Shown: in pieces, positions 34,881-43,290 of the stretch
How the letters are laid out: every line of letters begins with the position of its first letter
Numbering within the stretch: position 1 is the first letter of the stretch
Source of the DNA: Sciscionella marina DSM 45152
Lineage (GTDB): Bacteria; Actinomycetota; Actinomycetes; Mycobacteriales; Pseudonocardiaceae
Assembly: GCF_000379465.1 (NCBI RefSeq)
Contig: NZ_KB905392.1
Coordinates: 716,869 to 780,868 of the forward strand
DNA: 64,000 nt
Direction: 5' to 3'
The notes under the pieces: generated by a model
The model's database searches: none
The model's input: the letters and a program-made list of their open reading frames with translations, nothing else
Told to the model about the DNA's origin: nothing
Translations under genes and position numbers: made by a program

Positions 34881-36233
34881 ATGCGGACAAAGGCAACGCG
34901 GCCGGCTCGATCCCGCACACCGGTGCTGATCACGCTCTATGCGGGCGGCGGCGAATTCTGCGACGGCTACATCCTCAGCGTCATCGGGGTGTCCCTGCCC
35001 TTGCTCGGTGAACAGTTCAGCCTGACGAGCACCCAGTCCGGGCTGATCGGCTCCGCGGCACTGGTCGGTATGTTCCTCGGCGGGCTGGTCTTCGGCTATG
35101 TCACCGACCGGGTCGGCAGACAGAAGATCTACCTGTTCGACATCGCGGCGTTCATCGTGTTGTCCGCCTTGCAGTTCTTCGCGACGGCGCCCTGGCAGCT
35201 GATCGTGCTGCGGTTGCTGATGGGAGTGGCGATCGGCGCGGACTTCGCGATCGCCAGCACCCTGGTCTCCGAGTTCGCCCCGAAACGCTCCCGGGGCCCG
35301 CTGCTGGTCATGCTCGCCACGATGTGGTCGGTCGGGGCCGCGGTCGCCTACATCGTCGGCTGGCTGATCATGTCGAACAGCGATGACCCCGGAACCTGGC
35401 GCTGGGTGCTCGGCTCGAGCGTGGTTCCCTCGCTGCTCATCCTGTTCCTCCGGATGGGGACCCCGGAATCACCGCGCTGGCTACTGAGCAAGGGCCGCCG
35501 CGACGAGGCGAGAGCGGCGCTGCGCAAGATGCTCGGACCGGACGCCCGGATAGAGGACCTCGCCGTCCCGGAGAACACGCCGACCCGGTACAGCACGATC
35601 TTCCGGCCGCCGTACCGCCGCCGGACCGGTTTCGTGTGCCTGTTCTGGGCGTGCCAGCTGCTGCCCATCTACGCGATCAGCACCTACGAACCCACGATCC
35701 TGGCCTCTTTCGGGCTCAGCGAGGGAAGCTATCTCGGCGCGGCCGTGCTCCAGGTCTTCTTCGTCTTCGGCTCCCTTTCCGGAGCGTTGTTCGTCAACCG
35801 GGGCCGCCGCAAACTGCTGCTGGCCAGCTTCGCCCTTTCCGCGGTCTCGCTCGGCGGGCTCACGATCATCGCGCAACCGCCGACGGCCCTGGTGATCGCC
35901 CTGTTCGTGTTGTTCGGTCTCGGCATGTACTCCGCGCAGTGTCTGGAATCCCTTTATCCATCGGAACTTTTCCCCACCCGGGTGCGGGCGACGGCTCGCG
36001 GGTTCACCACCGGGGTCAGCCGGATCGGCGCGGCCATCGGCACCTTCGGCGCCCCGCTGCTGCTGAGCGCGAACCTCCAGCTCGCGATGGCCGTCGGCGC
36101 CGGAATCTGCCTGCTGGGCCTGATCAGTTCCTATTTCCTCGCCCCGGAGACCCGCGGGCTCAGCCTCGAGGAAGCCAGCGGTGAGGCACCCGCCGCGGAA
36201 AACCAGCCGGTACAGCGGTCAACGAAGAGCTAG
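34881..36233 (+). CDS. MFS transporter (metabolite:H+ symporter type)
   Basis: 450 aa with 12 membrane segments. The signature loop YVTDRVGRQKIYLFD between helices 2 and 3, RLLMGVAIGADFAIASTLVSEFAPKRSRG, PESPRWLLSKGRRDEARAAL and the second-half SLYPSELFPTRVRATARGFTTGVSRIGAAIG place it among sugar-porter/aromatic-acid-type MFS symporters. It has a leader gap of about 107 bp with the CdaR gene. Co-transcribed with the DadA-like oxidase 12 nt downstream, whose substrate it probably imports. Confidence 0.88.
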   Translation: MRTKATRPARSRTPVLITLYAGGGEFCDGYILSVIGVSLPLLGEQFSLTSTQSGLIGSAALVGMFLGGLVFGYVTDRVGRQKIYLFDIAAFIVLSALQFFATAPWQLIVLRLLMGVAIGADFAIASTLVSEFAPKRSRGPLLVMLATMWSVGAAVAYIVGWLIMSNSDDPGTWRWVLGSSVVPSLLILFLRMGTPESPRWLLSKGRRDEARAALRKMLGPDARIEDLAVPENTPTRYSTIFRPPYRRRTGFVCLFWACQLLPIYAISTYEPTILASFGLSEGSYLGAAVLQVFFVFGSLSGALFVNRGRRKLLLASFALSAVSLGGLTIIAQPPTALVIALFVLFGLGMYSAQCLESLYPSELFPTRVRATARGFTTGVSRIGAAIGTFGAPLLLSANLQLAMAVGAGICLLGLISSYFLAPETRGLSLEEASGEAPAAENQPVQRSTKS

Positions 36234-36245
36234 AAAGGAAGCCGC

Positions 36246-37523
36246 ATGCACGGGGAGCCACTCCCGGAATCGATCGTCGTCGTCGGCGCGGGCCTCATCG
36301 GCCTGTGCTGTGCCCATTATCTGCGCCAACAGGGTTTCGAGGTCACCGTCATCGAACGCGATCGGCTCGGCAGCGGGGCCGCGCGCGGGAACGCGGGCGA
36401 GATCTGCCCTGGCGTGGCCCAGCCGCTGGCCGCACCGGGCATGGTCTCCTCCGCGATCGCCGGGATGTACCGGCCGGATTCGGCACTGCACATCCATCCG
36501 AGCCCGGACGCCGCGATGATCAGGTTCCTGTCCCGGTTCCTGGTCAACGCCACCGCGCGCCGCTATCGGTCCGGGGTCGCCGCACTGGCCATGCTCGGAG
36601 CCGATGCGCGGCACCGGTTCGACGAGCTGCGCGCCGAGGGGGTGGATGTCGAGATCAACAAGAAGGGTTATCTCTACGTCTTCGGCTCCGAGAGTTCCGC
36701 GGCCCGCGTGCACGAACTGGTCCGTGCCAACGGTTCCGCCGCGGCTGGTCCGCTGCTCACCGGCGGGGCGCTCACCGAGCGGGAACCCTGCCTCGCCGAA
36801 GGGGCCCGCGCCGGATTCGAGATCGCCGAGGAATGGACGCTCGATCCGTCCCGGTTCGTCTCCGCACTGGTCGCGGTGCTGGAGAAATCCGGGGTCCAGA
36901 TCATCGAGGGCGCCCGGGTCAACGACATCCGGGAGGTCCGCGGAGAGACGGTGATCCACACCAGTCTCGGTGAGACCCGGGCCGGTGCCGCGGTGCTCGC
37001 GGCCGGTGCTCGGAGCCCGGAACTGAGCGCGAACGCGGGTGTCGCGCTGAACATGTTCCCCGGCAAGGGATACAGCTTCTCCGCCGAGTTCAGCGAGCCA
37101 CCGAGCAGGCTGGTCAAGCTCGAGGACGCCCGGGTGGCGGTCACCCCGATGGACGGGCATGTCCGGATCGCCGGGACCATGGAATTCGATCGCGATCACG
37201 ATCGGCTCAACCGCGCCAGAATCGCGGCCATCGGCAAGGCGGCCCACCCGTATCTGCGCGGTGTCGACTGGTCGCGCATTCACTCCGAATGGGTCGGATC
37301 CCGGCCCATGACACCGGACGGCCTGCCGCTGATCGGGCGCCTTCCCGGGCACCGCAACACCTATCTGGCCACCGGGCACAACATGCTCGGCCTCGCGCTC
37401 GGCCCCTCGACCGGTGCCCTGATCGCCGAGCTCGTCACCGGGCAGCGCGAACAGCCTCCGGAATTCCGCCCAGAGCGGTTCGCCAGAAAGCCCAGAAAGG
37501 TCCGTGCCGGATCGGTGCGGTAG
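36246..37523 (+). CDS. FAD-dependent amine/D-amino-acid dehydrogenase (DadA-like)
   Basis: 425 aa DAO-family protein. The N-terminal dinucleotide fold is VVVGAGLIGLCCAHYL (residues about 11-26), followed by GSGAARGNAGEICPGVAQPLAAPG, typical of DadA small subunits, and the C-terminal SRIHSEWVGSRPMTPDGLPLIGRLPG and HNMLGLALGPSTGALIAELVTG that close the FAD site. It should oxidise a D-amino acid or N-substituted amino acid to the oxo acid and pass electrons to the membrane. AAAGGAAG lies 5 nt before the ATG. The stop codon sits in the loop of a perfect 15-bp hairpin. Confidence 0.88.
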   Translation: MHGEPLPESIVVVGAGLIGLCCAHYLRQQGFEVTVIERDRLGSGAARGNAGEICPGVAQPLAAPGMVSSAIAGMYRPDSALHIHPSPDAAMIRFLSRFLVNATARRYRSGVAALAMLGADARHRFDELRAEGVDVEINKKGYLYVFGSESSAARVHELVRANGSAAAGPLLTGGALTEREPCLAEGARAGFEIAEEWTLDPSRFVSALVAVLEKSGVQIIEGARVNDIREVRGETVIHTSLGETRAGAAVLAAGARSPELSANAGVALNMFPGKGYSFSAEFSEPPSRLVKLEDARVAVTPMDGHVRIAGTMEFDRDHDRLNRARIAAIGKAAHPYLRGVDWSRIHSEWVGSRPMTPDGLPLIGRLPGHRNTYLATGHNMLGLALGPSTGALIAELVTGQREQPPEFRPERFARKPRKVRAGSVR

Positions 37524-37538
37524 GCACCGATCCGGCAC
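37504..37538. terminator. 15-bp perfect hairpin spanning the DadA-like stop codon
   Basis: Arms 37504-37518 and 37524-37538 (GTGCCGGATCGGTGC and complement) flank a 5-nt loop that holds the stop TAG 37521-37523. There is no T-tract. Placed between convergent genes, it probably acts as a bidirectional transcription end or mRNA 3' stabiliser. Confidence 0.7.
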
Positions 37539-37549
37539 GATCCGCCGGC

Positions 37550-37945
37550 TCAGTCGTCGTCGCAGACGCCGTCCCGGCCGTCGTTGTCGTCCTGGTCCAC
37601 CTTGAGCACCGCGCCGGTGTGCGCGTCCACGTCCACCTCGTACTCGGTGCTCGGGTTCTCCAGGTCGATCTCCCAGATGAGCACGCCGTTCTCGTGGTCG
37701 AGCTCGGCTTCGGTGACCCGCGCCTGGGGCACCTTGGCCTGGGCGGTGCGCACCGCCTGGTCCTTGCTGATGGTGCCCGCCGCCTGTGCCTGACCGGTGT
37801 TCTGCTGGCCGGTGCCCTGGTCCTGGCTGATGGTCTGGTCCGCGCCCGGAGCAGTACTGCCCGCGGTGCTCGCCAGCGCCACTCCGGTCCCGGCGAGCGC
37901 GAACGCCCCGACTGCCGCCACGGTGATCACGGTCTTGCGCATCAT
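37550..37945 (-). CDS. Secreted PepSY-domain protein
   Basis: 131 aa. Signal peptide (RKTVITVAAVGAFALAGTGVALA) followed by a Gln/Gly/Thr-rich linker and one PepSY domain (SKDQAVRTAQAKVPQARVTEAELDHENGVLIWEIDLENP, EYEVDVDAHTGAVLKVDQDDND), ending in an acidic tail that may bind cations. PepSY proteins often modulate proteases or accompany two-component systems. It lies downstream of the histidine kinase on the same strand, with its own 80-bp upstream region containing a motif shared with the other flank of the two-component system. Start at the first of two tandem ATGs, with GGAGGA 5 nt upstream. Confidence 0.85.
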   Translation of the reverse strand: MMRKTVITVAAVGAFALAGTGVALASTAGSTAPGADQTISQDQGTGQQNTGQAQAAGTISKDQAVRTAQAKVPQARVTEAELDHENGVLIWEIDLENPSTEYEVDVDAHTGAVLKVDQDDNDGRDGVCDDD

Positions 37946-38025
37946 GGTCTTCCTCCATCGGTGTGTCGTCCAAGCTGACCGGTCCACCCTGTCGCGGCGG
38001 GCGCTAGGACCGCGCTGCGCGAGGG

Positions 38026-38041
38026 TTAAGCGTTCCCTAAG
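38026..38041. promoter_or_regulatory. Response-regulator box 1 (TTAAGCG-N4-CTAAG)
   Basis: TTAAGCGTTCCCTAAG: two TAAG half-sites in direct orientation, 11 bp apart. The other intergenic side of the two-component genes has CTAAGCGCGCACTAAG (40047-40032). The geometry suits an OmpR-type response regulator. It lies at the kinase stop, about 80 bp upstream of the PepSY gene. Confidence 0.55.
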
Positions 38042-39303
38042 GGTGCGCCGAGCTCCACGCGCACCTCGGCCCCGCCACCGGGTGCGGCGCCGAGTGCGAG
38101 TTCACCGCCCGCCTCACGCGCGGCGCGCCGGGCGATGTCCAGGCCGAGCCCGGTGGAACCGGCCCCGCTCACCCCGCGGCGGGAGGCAGGCGCATCGGGG
38201 AATCCAGGACCCTGATCGCGCACCACGATCCGGGCCCCGCCCTCCGGGCGCGCCGTGAGCAGCACGGTGAATCCGGTGCCGTCCGGGGTGTGCGCGAACA
38301 CGTTGCCGAGCAATGCATCCACCCCGGCGGCGAGCGTTTCCTGGCTCAACCGCACCGGAATCGGGCCCGGCGCGAGTTCGGCGCGCACCTCCCGCTCGGT
38401 GTCCTCGGCCAGCGCCGACCAGAACCGCACCCGTTCACCGACCACGGCGGCCGCGTCCGCGCGTCCCGGCTCGCCCTGCTGTCCGCGCGCCTGGGTGATG
38501 ACCGCGGTGATGGAACGCTCCAGCGCGTCGACGCCCGCGTTGATCCGCTCCGCCTCTGCCGGATCGCGCAGCGCCTCGGCCTCCAGGCGCAGCGCGGTCA
38601 GCGGGGTACGCAGCCGGTGCGAGATATCGGCGACCGCCTCGCGTTCCGCGGTGAGCAGGTCCCGGATCCGCCCGGCGAGATGATTGAGCGCGGTGGCCAC
38701 GGAACGCACCTCGGCCGGGCCCTCGGCGGCCGCGCGCGCGTCCAGTTCACCGCGGGCGAGCCGGTGCGATACCGCGGAGAGCTCCCCCATCGGGCGCACC
38801 AGGGACCGGGCGAGCCGGTCCGCGACGAGCACCCCGACCAGCACGAGCACCACACCGAGCCCGGCCAGGATCAGCCAGGCCCGTTGTACGCCGCGGTGCA
38901 TCGCGGCATCGGTGACGAAGGTCCGGAGCACCGCGGTGCCGCCGCCGGTGCCCACCGAAGTGAGCACTTCCCGCCCGCCCGGTGCCTGCGCCGTCAGGCT
39001 CTGGCCGCGCGCGGCCAGGCGCACCGCGGCCGAGCGCGGCGCCGGTGCGCCCACTACCGTGCCGTCCGGCAGGAACACGGTGACCGGCTGTTCCCCGGTC
39101 GCGTTGGTCTGGCCGAGGGTGAGCGCGAGGCCGCGCCGGTCCGCGGTCGCGGCGATCGGGGCCAGCGAATCCACGGCGCGCGTCGCCGCGTTCACCGCCC
39201 GGTCCTCGGCTACCGTGTGCACCAGCATCGCCAACGGGATCACGAAGGCCACCAGCACCAGCGAGGTCGTGGCGGCGACCAGCAGCGCGAGCCTCCTCCT
39301 CAT
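38026..39303 (-). CDS. Two-component sensor histidine kinase
   Basis: 425 aa. Two membrane segments (about 5-30 and 143-162) enclose an extracytoplasmic sensor of about 110 residues; then a HAMP domain (RLARSLVRPMGELSAVSHRLA), HisKA with the phosphoacceptor His 229 (ISHRLRTPLTALRLEAEAL), and HATPase_c with GNVFAHTPDGTGF, VVRDQGPGF and GSTGLGLDIARRAA. The DISHRLRTPL box is typical of actinobacterial kinases linked to envelope or metal stress. It is 4 nt downstream of its response regulator, so the two are co-expressed. Signal unknown. Confidence 0.92.
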   Translation of the reverse strand: MRRRLALLVAATTSLVLVAFVIPLAMLVHTVAEDRAVNAATRAVDSLAPIAATADRRGLALTLGQTNATGEQPVTVFLPDGTVVGAPAPRSAAVRLAARGQSLTAQAPGGREVLTSVGTGGGTAVLRTFVTDAAMHRGVQRAWLILAGLGVVLVLVGVLVADRLARSLVRPMGELSAVSHRLARGELDARAAAEGPAEVRSVATALNHLAGRIRDLLTAEREAVADISHRLRTPLTALRLEAEALRDPAEAERINAGVDALERSITAVITQARGQQGEPGRADAAAVVGERVRFWSALAEDTEREVRAELAPGPIPVRLSQETLAAGVDALLGNVFAHTPDGTGFTVLLTARPEGGARIVVRDQGPGFPDAPASRRGVSGAGSTGLGLDIARRAAREAGGELALGAAPGGGAEVRVELGAPLGNA

Positions 39304-39307
39304 CGCT

Positions 39308-39991
39308 TCACGACTCCGGCGCCGTGACCTTGACCCCGACCCCGCGCACCACGTGCAGATAGCGCGGGTTCGCCGCGGTCTCGTTCAGCTTGCGGCGCAA
39401 CCAGGCCAGGTGCACATCCACGGTCTTGTCCGCGCCGCCGTAGGGGATCTGCCAGACCTCGGTGAGCAGTTCCCGTTTGCTCACCACGGTTCCCACACGC
39501 ACCGCCAGGTAGTGCAGCAGCTCGAATTCGCGCGGGGCCAGCTCGAGGCGTTCCCCGTCGAGCTCCACCTCGCGGGAGCGCGGATCCACCCGCAGCCCGC
39601 CGACCACGCAGGCGCTCTCCTCGTCCTCCCGGCCACCCCTGCGCAGCACCGCGCGGATGCGCGCGTCCAGCTGTGCCCCGGAGAACGGCTTGACCAGATA
39701 ATCGTCCGCTCCCGCGTCCAATACCCGCACGATCTCGCTCTCCTGCTCGCGTGCCGTGGCCACGATCACCGGTACCGAGGACACCGCGCGTAGCATGCGC
39801 AGCATCTCCACCCCGTCCATGTCCGGCAGCCCGAGGTCGAGCACGACCAGATCGGGACGCTCCTTGGTGGCCCGCGCGAGCCCGTCCATCGCCGCACGCA
39901 CGGAGGCCACCGCATGCCCGCGCTCATCGAGGGCCCGGTGCAGCGCGGCCCGGATGGACACCTCGTCCTCGATGAGCAACACGTTCGCCAT
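39308..39991 (-). CDS. OmpR-family response regulator
   Basis: 227 aa from ATG 39991. The receiver domain has the acidic pocket LLIEDE, phosphoacceptor Asp 52 (VVLDLGLPDMDG), the conserved Thr in VIVATARE and Lys in YLVKPF. The C-terminal winged helix (LELAPREFELLHYLAVRVGTVVSKRELLTEVW, TVDVHLAWLRRKL, LHVVRGVGVKV) is of the OmpR/PhoB type. First gene of the pair with the kinase. TAAG-type direct repeats on both flanks of the two genes are likely its targets. Confidence 0.93.
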   Translation of the reverse strand: MANVLLIEDEVSIRAALHRALDERGHAVASVRAAMDGLARATKERPDLVVLDLGLPDMDGVEMLRMLRAVSSVPVIVATAREQESEIVRVLDAGADDYLVKPFSGAQLDARIRAVLRRGGREDEESACVVGGLRVDPRSREVELDGERLELAPREFELLHYLAVRVGTVVSKRELLTEVWQIPYGGADKTVDVHLAWLRRKLNETAANPRYLHVVRGVGVKVTAPES

Positions 39992-40031
39992 CCGGACACG
40001 GTAGCCCAGTGATCGTCTTCGCGTAGGAGTC

Positions 40032-40047
40032 CTTAGTGCGCGCTTAG
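40032..40047. promoter_or_regulatory. Response-regulator box 2 (reverse of TAAGCG-N4-CTAAG)
   Basis: CTTAGTGCGCGCTTAG, whose complement matches box 1 at 38026-38041 in 11 of 16 positions, including both TAAG half-sites. It lies between the response regulator start and the divergent small secreted-protein gene, so it can serve both. Confidence 0.55.
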
Positions 40048-40072
40048 CCTCCAGCCTGGGATAGTCGGGGGC

Positions 40073-40546
40073 ATGGCAAGCAACGGCACCCGGACCGTCC
40101 TTGCCGTCGCGGGCTGGGCGTGCGCGGCGGCCGCGGCGACCGCGGTCGGCATCGCCTCGGTCACCGCGATCGGCAGCGGAATCGCCGAGAGCACTCAGCG
40201 CCCGCTCAACGGTCAGCAGGTCGCGGCCGCGCTGGCCAGTCCGGTTCCCTCGACGCCGCCCGCGCAACCGAGCACGCCGGGGTCGAGTGGCGCCCCGGGC
40301 CCGGCGAACAAGGTGCTCGCCACCGCGGGTGGCAGCGTGGTCGCTGCCTGCTCGGCGGGCAAGGCCCAGTTGATCTCCTGGACCCCGCGCCAGGGGTACC
40401 GCACCGACGACATCGACCGCGGCCCGGACCGCACCGCGAAGATCGAGTTCGAATCCGAGGACTCGGAGATCACCGTGCGGGTCGACTGCGCGAACGGCAG
40501 CCCGACCGCGCACACCACGGTGGACGCCGACGGCGACGGCGACTGA
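40073..40546 (+). CDS. Small secreted or membrane-anchored hypothetical protein
   Basis: 157 aa. One N-terminal hydrophobic segment (VLAVAGWACAAAAATAVGIASV) that could be a signal anchor, a Pro/Ser/Thr-rich linker (PSTPPAQPSTPGSSG), then a compact domain with two cysteines (VVAACSAGKAQLISWTPRQGY and VRVDCANGSP) and an acidic end (DADGDGD). I do not assign a family. Such proteins are often found divergent from two-component systems in actinomycetes and are thought to act at the envelope. A TAAG-type box upstream is shared with the PepSY gene on the other side, suggesting a common regulon. Confidence 0.7.
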   Translation: MASNGTRTVLAVAGWACAAAAATAVGIASVTAIGSGIAESTQRPLNGQQVAAALASPVPSTPPAQPSTPGSSGAPGPANKVLATAGGSVVAACSAGKAQLISWTPRQGYRTDDIDRGPDRTAKIEFESEDSEITVRVDCANGSPTAHTTVDADGDGD

Positions 40547-40570
40547 GCTACCGCACCGAAGGAGTCCCTG

Positions 40571-40714
40571 TCACCGCCTCCTGCCGGTGAGTACCGCCTC
40601 GCAGCGGATCCCTTCGACCCGGATGCGCCGGAACCCCCTGTGCCGCAAGGGAACAGCCATCCGATCCCGGTCGATCCCCTGGAGTCCCGGGGCGAACAGG
40701 GGACGGGAAATCAC
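40571..40714 (-). CDS. 47-aa microprotein coupled to the IclR gene
   Basis: GTG 40714 overlaps the IclR stop (GTGA) and has GGAGGAG 4 nt upstream, a stronger ribosome binding site than most genes here. The product begins VISRPLFAPGLQGIDRDR, is basic and ends CEAVLTGRRR. No family recognised. Coupling to the regulator and the good initiation signals argue that it is translated; it could be a regulator partner or the relic of a longer protein. Confidence 0.5.
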   Translation of the reverse strand: MISRPLFAPGLQGIDRDRMAVPLRHRGFRRIRVEGIRCEAVLTGRRR

Positions 40715-41520
40715 GATTCTCCTCCGGTGCGCTGTGTTCGGGGCGTCCGATGCTGCCCGCCCGCCAGGCTCACGGACAGCTGTTCGGCGGCCGCGCGCAC
40801 CATGCGCCCGATGGTGTCGAGCTCGCGGCCGATCCGGAATTTGGGCGCGGAGACGTTCAGTGCCGCCACGATGCGGCCGCGGAAATCCCGGACCGGGGCC
40901 GCGGTCGCGACCAGCCCCTCCTCGAACTCCTCGTCCACGAGCGCGTAACCGCGGTCGCGCGCCTTGGCCAGCCGGGCGAGCACGGTGTCCGCATCGGGTG
41001 CCGATTTCGGGCCGCTGCCGGGAAACGCGCCGTCCGCGAGCAGTTCCCGCACCTCCTGCTCGGCGGTGTCGAACAACAGCGCCCGTCCGCTCGAGGTGTT
41101 GTGCAAGGGGGTGATGTGGCCGACCCAGCTCACCGCCTGCAGTGCGCGGGCCGGGCTCTCGGAGAGCACGGTGAGCGCACCGGTGCCGTCCAGCACGCTC
41201 AGGTGCGCGCCTTCCTTGGTCGCGCTGACCAGTTTGCGCAACACCGCGGGGGCCTCGACGAGCAGCCGCTGCCGGGAGACGGTGGCCGCCATGGTGAACA
41301 GCCGCGGGCCGAGCCGGTAGCCGAGGCTGTCCCGGTCCCGTTCGACCAGCCCGGTCTCCTCGAGCACCCGCAGCGCGCGGGAGATCTGGGTTTTCTCCTT
41401 CCCGACGATCCGGGCGATCTCGGTGACCCCGAGGCCTTCGCGGACCGCGTTCCGCTCGGACCCGAGGGCCAACAGGATCGCCGCTGCCCGGTGCACGCTG
41501 TTCGTCGGCTCGGTCGCCAT
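40711..41520 (-). CDS. IclR-family transcriptional regulator
   Basis: 269 aa. The N-terminal winged helix (SVHRAAAILLALG, GVTEIARIVGKEKTQISRALRVLEETGLVERD) is followed by the IclR ligand domain (AHLSVLDGTGALTVLSES, TSSGRALLFDTAEQEVRELL, GYALVDEEFEEGLVATAAPVRDFRGRIVAALNVSAP). It is the third gene of a leftward unit after the nitrilase-like and DUF6282 genes, with a 46-nt gap to the latter. Two GTTGC-N7-GCAAC sites, one in this gap and one upstream of the nitrilase gene, are likely its operators. Confidence 0.9.
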   Translation of the reverse strand: MATEPTNSVHRAAAILLALGSERNAVREGLGVTEIARIVGKEKTQISRALRVLEETGLVERDRDSLGYRLGPRLFTMAATVSRQRLLVEAPAVLRKLVSATKEGAHLSVLDGTGALTVLSESPARALQAVSWVGHITPLHNTSSGRALLFDTAEQEVRELLADGAFPGSGPKSAPDADTVLARLAKARDRGYALVDEEFEEGLVATAAPVRDFRGRIVAALNVSAPKFRIGRELDTIGRMVRAAAEQLSVSLAGGQHRTPRTQRTGGES

Positions 41521-41561
41521 GCCGGCAAGCTTGGAGACCGCGACACCAGAGGGCAACCCCG

Positions 41562-41578
41562 GTTGCTCAGCGAGCAAC
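41562..41578. promoter_or_regulatory. IclR-site candidate A (GTTGC-N7-GCAAC)
   Basis: Inverted repeat with 7-nt spacer overlapping the DUF6282 stop, 42 bp upstream of the IclR start. Same sequence and spacing as the site at 43291-43307. Confidence 0.5.
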
Positions 41579-42373
41579 CACGAGTCGTTCGGCCCGTTCC
41601 CCGGCACAGGCGAGCAGCGCGCCCCGGTCGAGCCCTTCCCCGGCGAGCGCGTCCACGAGCAGTTCCAGCGCCTGCGGTGGCGGCGGGGAATCCGGCTGGC
41701 CCGCGTCCGAGGACAGCACGATGTGTTCGAGCCCCACTCGCGCGGCGAAGTCCGCGAGCCGTGCCGCGGTCATCTCCGGCTGATGCAGCAGCTGGAACGC
41801 GGTGATCTCGGCGCACGCCCCGAGTTCGGCGAGTTCCCCGGTCTGTGCGGCGCTCATCGCGGGGACCGTGTAACCGGGGTGGGTCAGCAAGATCCGGCGC
41901 ACCCCCTCGGCGCGCGCGGTACACACCAGCCAGGCGACTTCTTCGGCCCCGAGGTGCCCGGTGGCCAGTACCGCGTCCGCCTCGGCGATCAGTGCGCAGA
42001 TCCGGCGCGCGGGTTCTTCCGCACCCGGATCCACCGGCGGCAACGCGTAGGTGGGGCCACCGTGCAGGCTCGGCAGCCCGGCCCTGCGCTGCAATCGCGC
42101 ATCCTGGGTCGGCATCCACACCACCCGCCCACCCGCGGCAAGGCAGGCCCGCACCGCGGCCGGGTTGATCCCGCCGGCATGCTGGTTGAGCGCGATGCCG
42201 CCGTAGACCGGGAGCGCCCCGGTCACCGCGGCGGCCCGGCCGACGGTGGACTCGTAATGTCCTTTGAGGACACAACCGGTGAACCCGGCTGCCGCATAGG
42301 CCTCGACGATCTCCCGGTCCCCGGCCAGCCGGGGCGTGATGTCCGGCGCAGCGTGCACGTGCAGGTCGAACAT
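41567..42373 (-). CDS. DUF6282 family putative metal-dependent hydrolase
   Basis: 268 aa. Starts FDLHVHAAPDI, a metal-ligand motif of PHP/amidohydrolase-like barrels, followed by GFTGCVLKGHYEST, GGIALNQHAGGINPAAV, VLATGHLGAEEVAWL, RILLTHPGYTVP and HIVLSSDAGQP, with His/Asp residues placed as metal ligands on successive strands. Proteins of this type act as hydrolases or decarboxylases with mostly unknown substrates. Its ATG shares a base with the nitrilase-like stop at 42373, so the two are coupled and should work on the same compound. Confidence 0.8.
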   Translation of the reverse strand: MFDLHVHAAPDITPRLAGDREIVEAYAAAGFTGCVLKGHYESTVGRAAAVTGALPVYGGIALNQHAGGINPAAVRACLAAGGRVVWMPTQDARLQRRAGLPSLHGGPTYALPPVDPGAEEPARRICALIAEADAVLATGHLGAEEVAWLVCTARAEGVRRILLTHPGYTVPAMSAAQTGELAELGACAEITAFQLLHQPEMTAARLADFAARVGLEHIVLSSDAGQPDSPPPPQALELLVDALAGEGLDRGALLACAGERAERLVVAR

Positions 42374-43203
42374 CAGTCGTGCCCCTCCCCGAGCAGCCGG
42401 TTCACCTCGCGGGAAACCAGGCCGAACCGCGATTCCTGCACCAGCGGCATCTCCCTGCGCCGTCTGCGCACCGCGGACACATCCAGTTCCGCCACGAGCA
42501 GTTCCGCCGTATCGCCGGGTATCTCGGCATGCACATCGCCCCACGGATCGAGCACCCGCGAACCACCCCAGAACCGCGCATTGCCCTCCACACCGACCCG
42601 GTTCACGAACACCACCCAGCACTGCTGCAGCCGCGCGATCGCCAGCAGCAGATCCCGCCAGTACACGGTGGTGTCGATCGCGCCGGGGGCGAGGCCCGAG
42701 GCGCTGTTGGTGGGCACGAACAGCACCTCGGCCCCGTCCTGGGCGGCGAGCCAGGGCAGCACCGACTGCCAGGCATCGTTGCAGATCAATGTGGCCGCCC
42801 TGGCATGCGCGGTGTCGAAGGCCCGCAAGCTCTGCCCGGGGCTGAAGTGTTTGCGCTCCTCCCAGTCCCGGTAGTTGGGCAGGTACAGCTTGCGGTGGGT
42901 GTGCAGCAGCTCGCCGTCGCTGAAATAGCTCGCCGCGTTGTACAGCCGCAGCCGTCCGTCCTCGTGCAGGCCGAGCAGCACATCCGGGCCGTGCGTGGAC
43001 AGCTTCGCCAGCCGCGGATCGGTCACCGGCACCGACATCTCCCGGTCGAGCGCCCCGAGCGAATAGCCGTGCAGGCTCAGTTCGGGGAATACCACCACAT
43101 CCGCGTCCCGCTCGGCTGCCCGGCGCACTATGCGCTCGGCGGTCTCCAGGTTCGCGGCCACATCGCCGAGGTGGCAGTCCACCTGAGCAATTCCCACCCG
43201 CAT
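42373..43203 (-). CDS. Carbon-nitrogen hydrolase (nitrilase superfamily)
   Basis: 276 aa with catalytic residues Glu 41 (VVFPELSLHGY), Lys 105 (HTHRKLYLPNY) and Cys 141 (ATLICNDAWQSVLP). The CNDAW context is seen in amidase branches of the superfamily with loosely known specificity. First gene of the IclR-controlled unit. GAGAGGTG lies 6 nt before ATG 43203. Together with the DUF6282 protein it probably opens and processes an amide, hydantoin or lactam-like compound; this is inferred from pairing only. Confidence 0.85.
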   Translation of the reverse strand: MRVGIAQVDCHLGDVAANLETAERIVRRAAERDADVVVFPELSLHGYSLGALDREMSVPVTDPRLAKLSTHGPDVLLGLHEDGRLRLYNAASYFSDGELLHTHRKLYLPNYRDWEERKHFSPGQSLRAFDTAHARAATLICNDAWQSVLPWLAAQDGAEVLFVPTNSASGLAPGAIDTTVYWRDLLLAIARLQQCWVVFVNRVGVEGNARFWGGSRVLDPWGDVHAEIPGDTAELLVAELDVSAVRRRRREMPLVQESRFGLVSREVNRLLGEGHD

Positions 43204-43290
43204 CCGGTTCACCTCTCGCCGCAGCCGCACCCGCGCCGTTCGCGGGCGACCAGTGCGTTGTAGACAGCGGAAGGCGGGCCGACAAGGACC

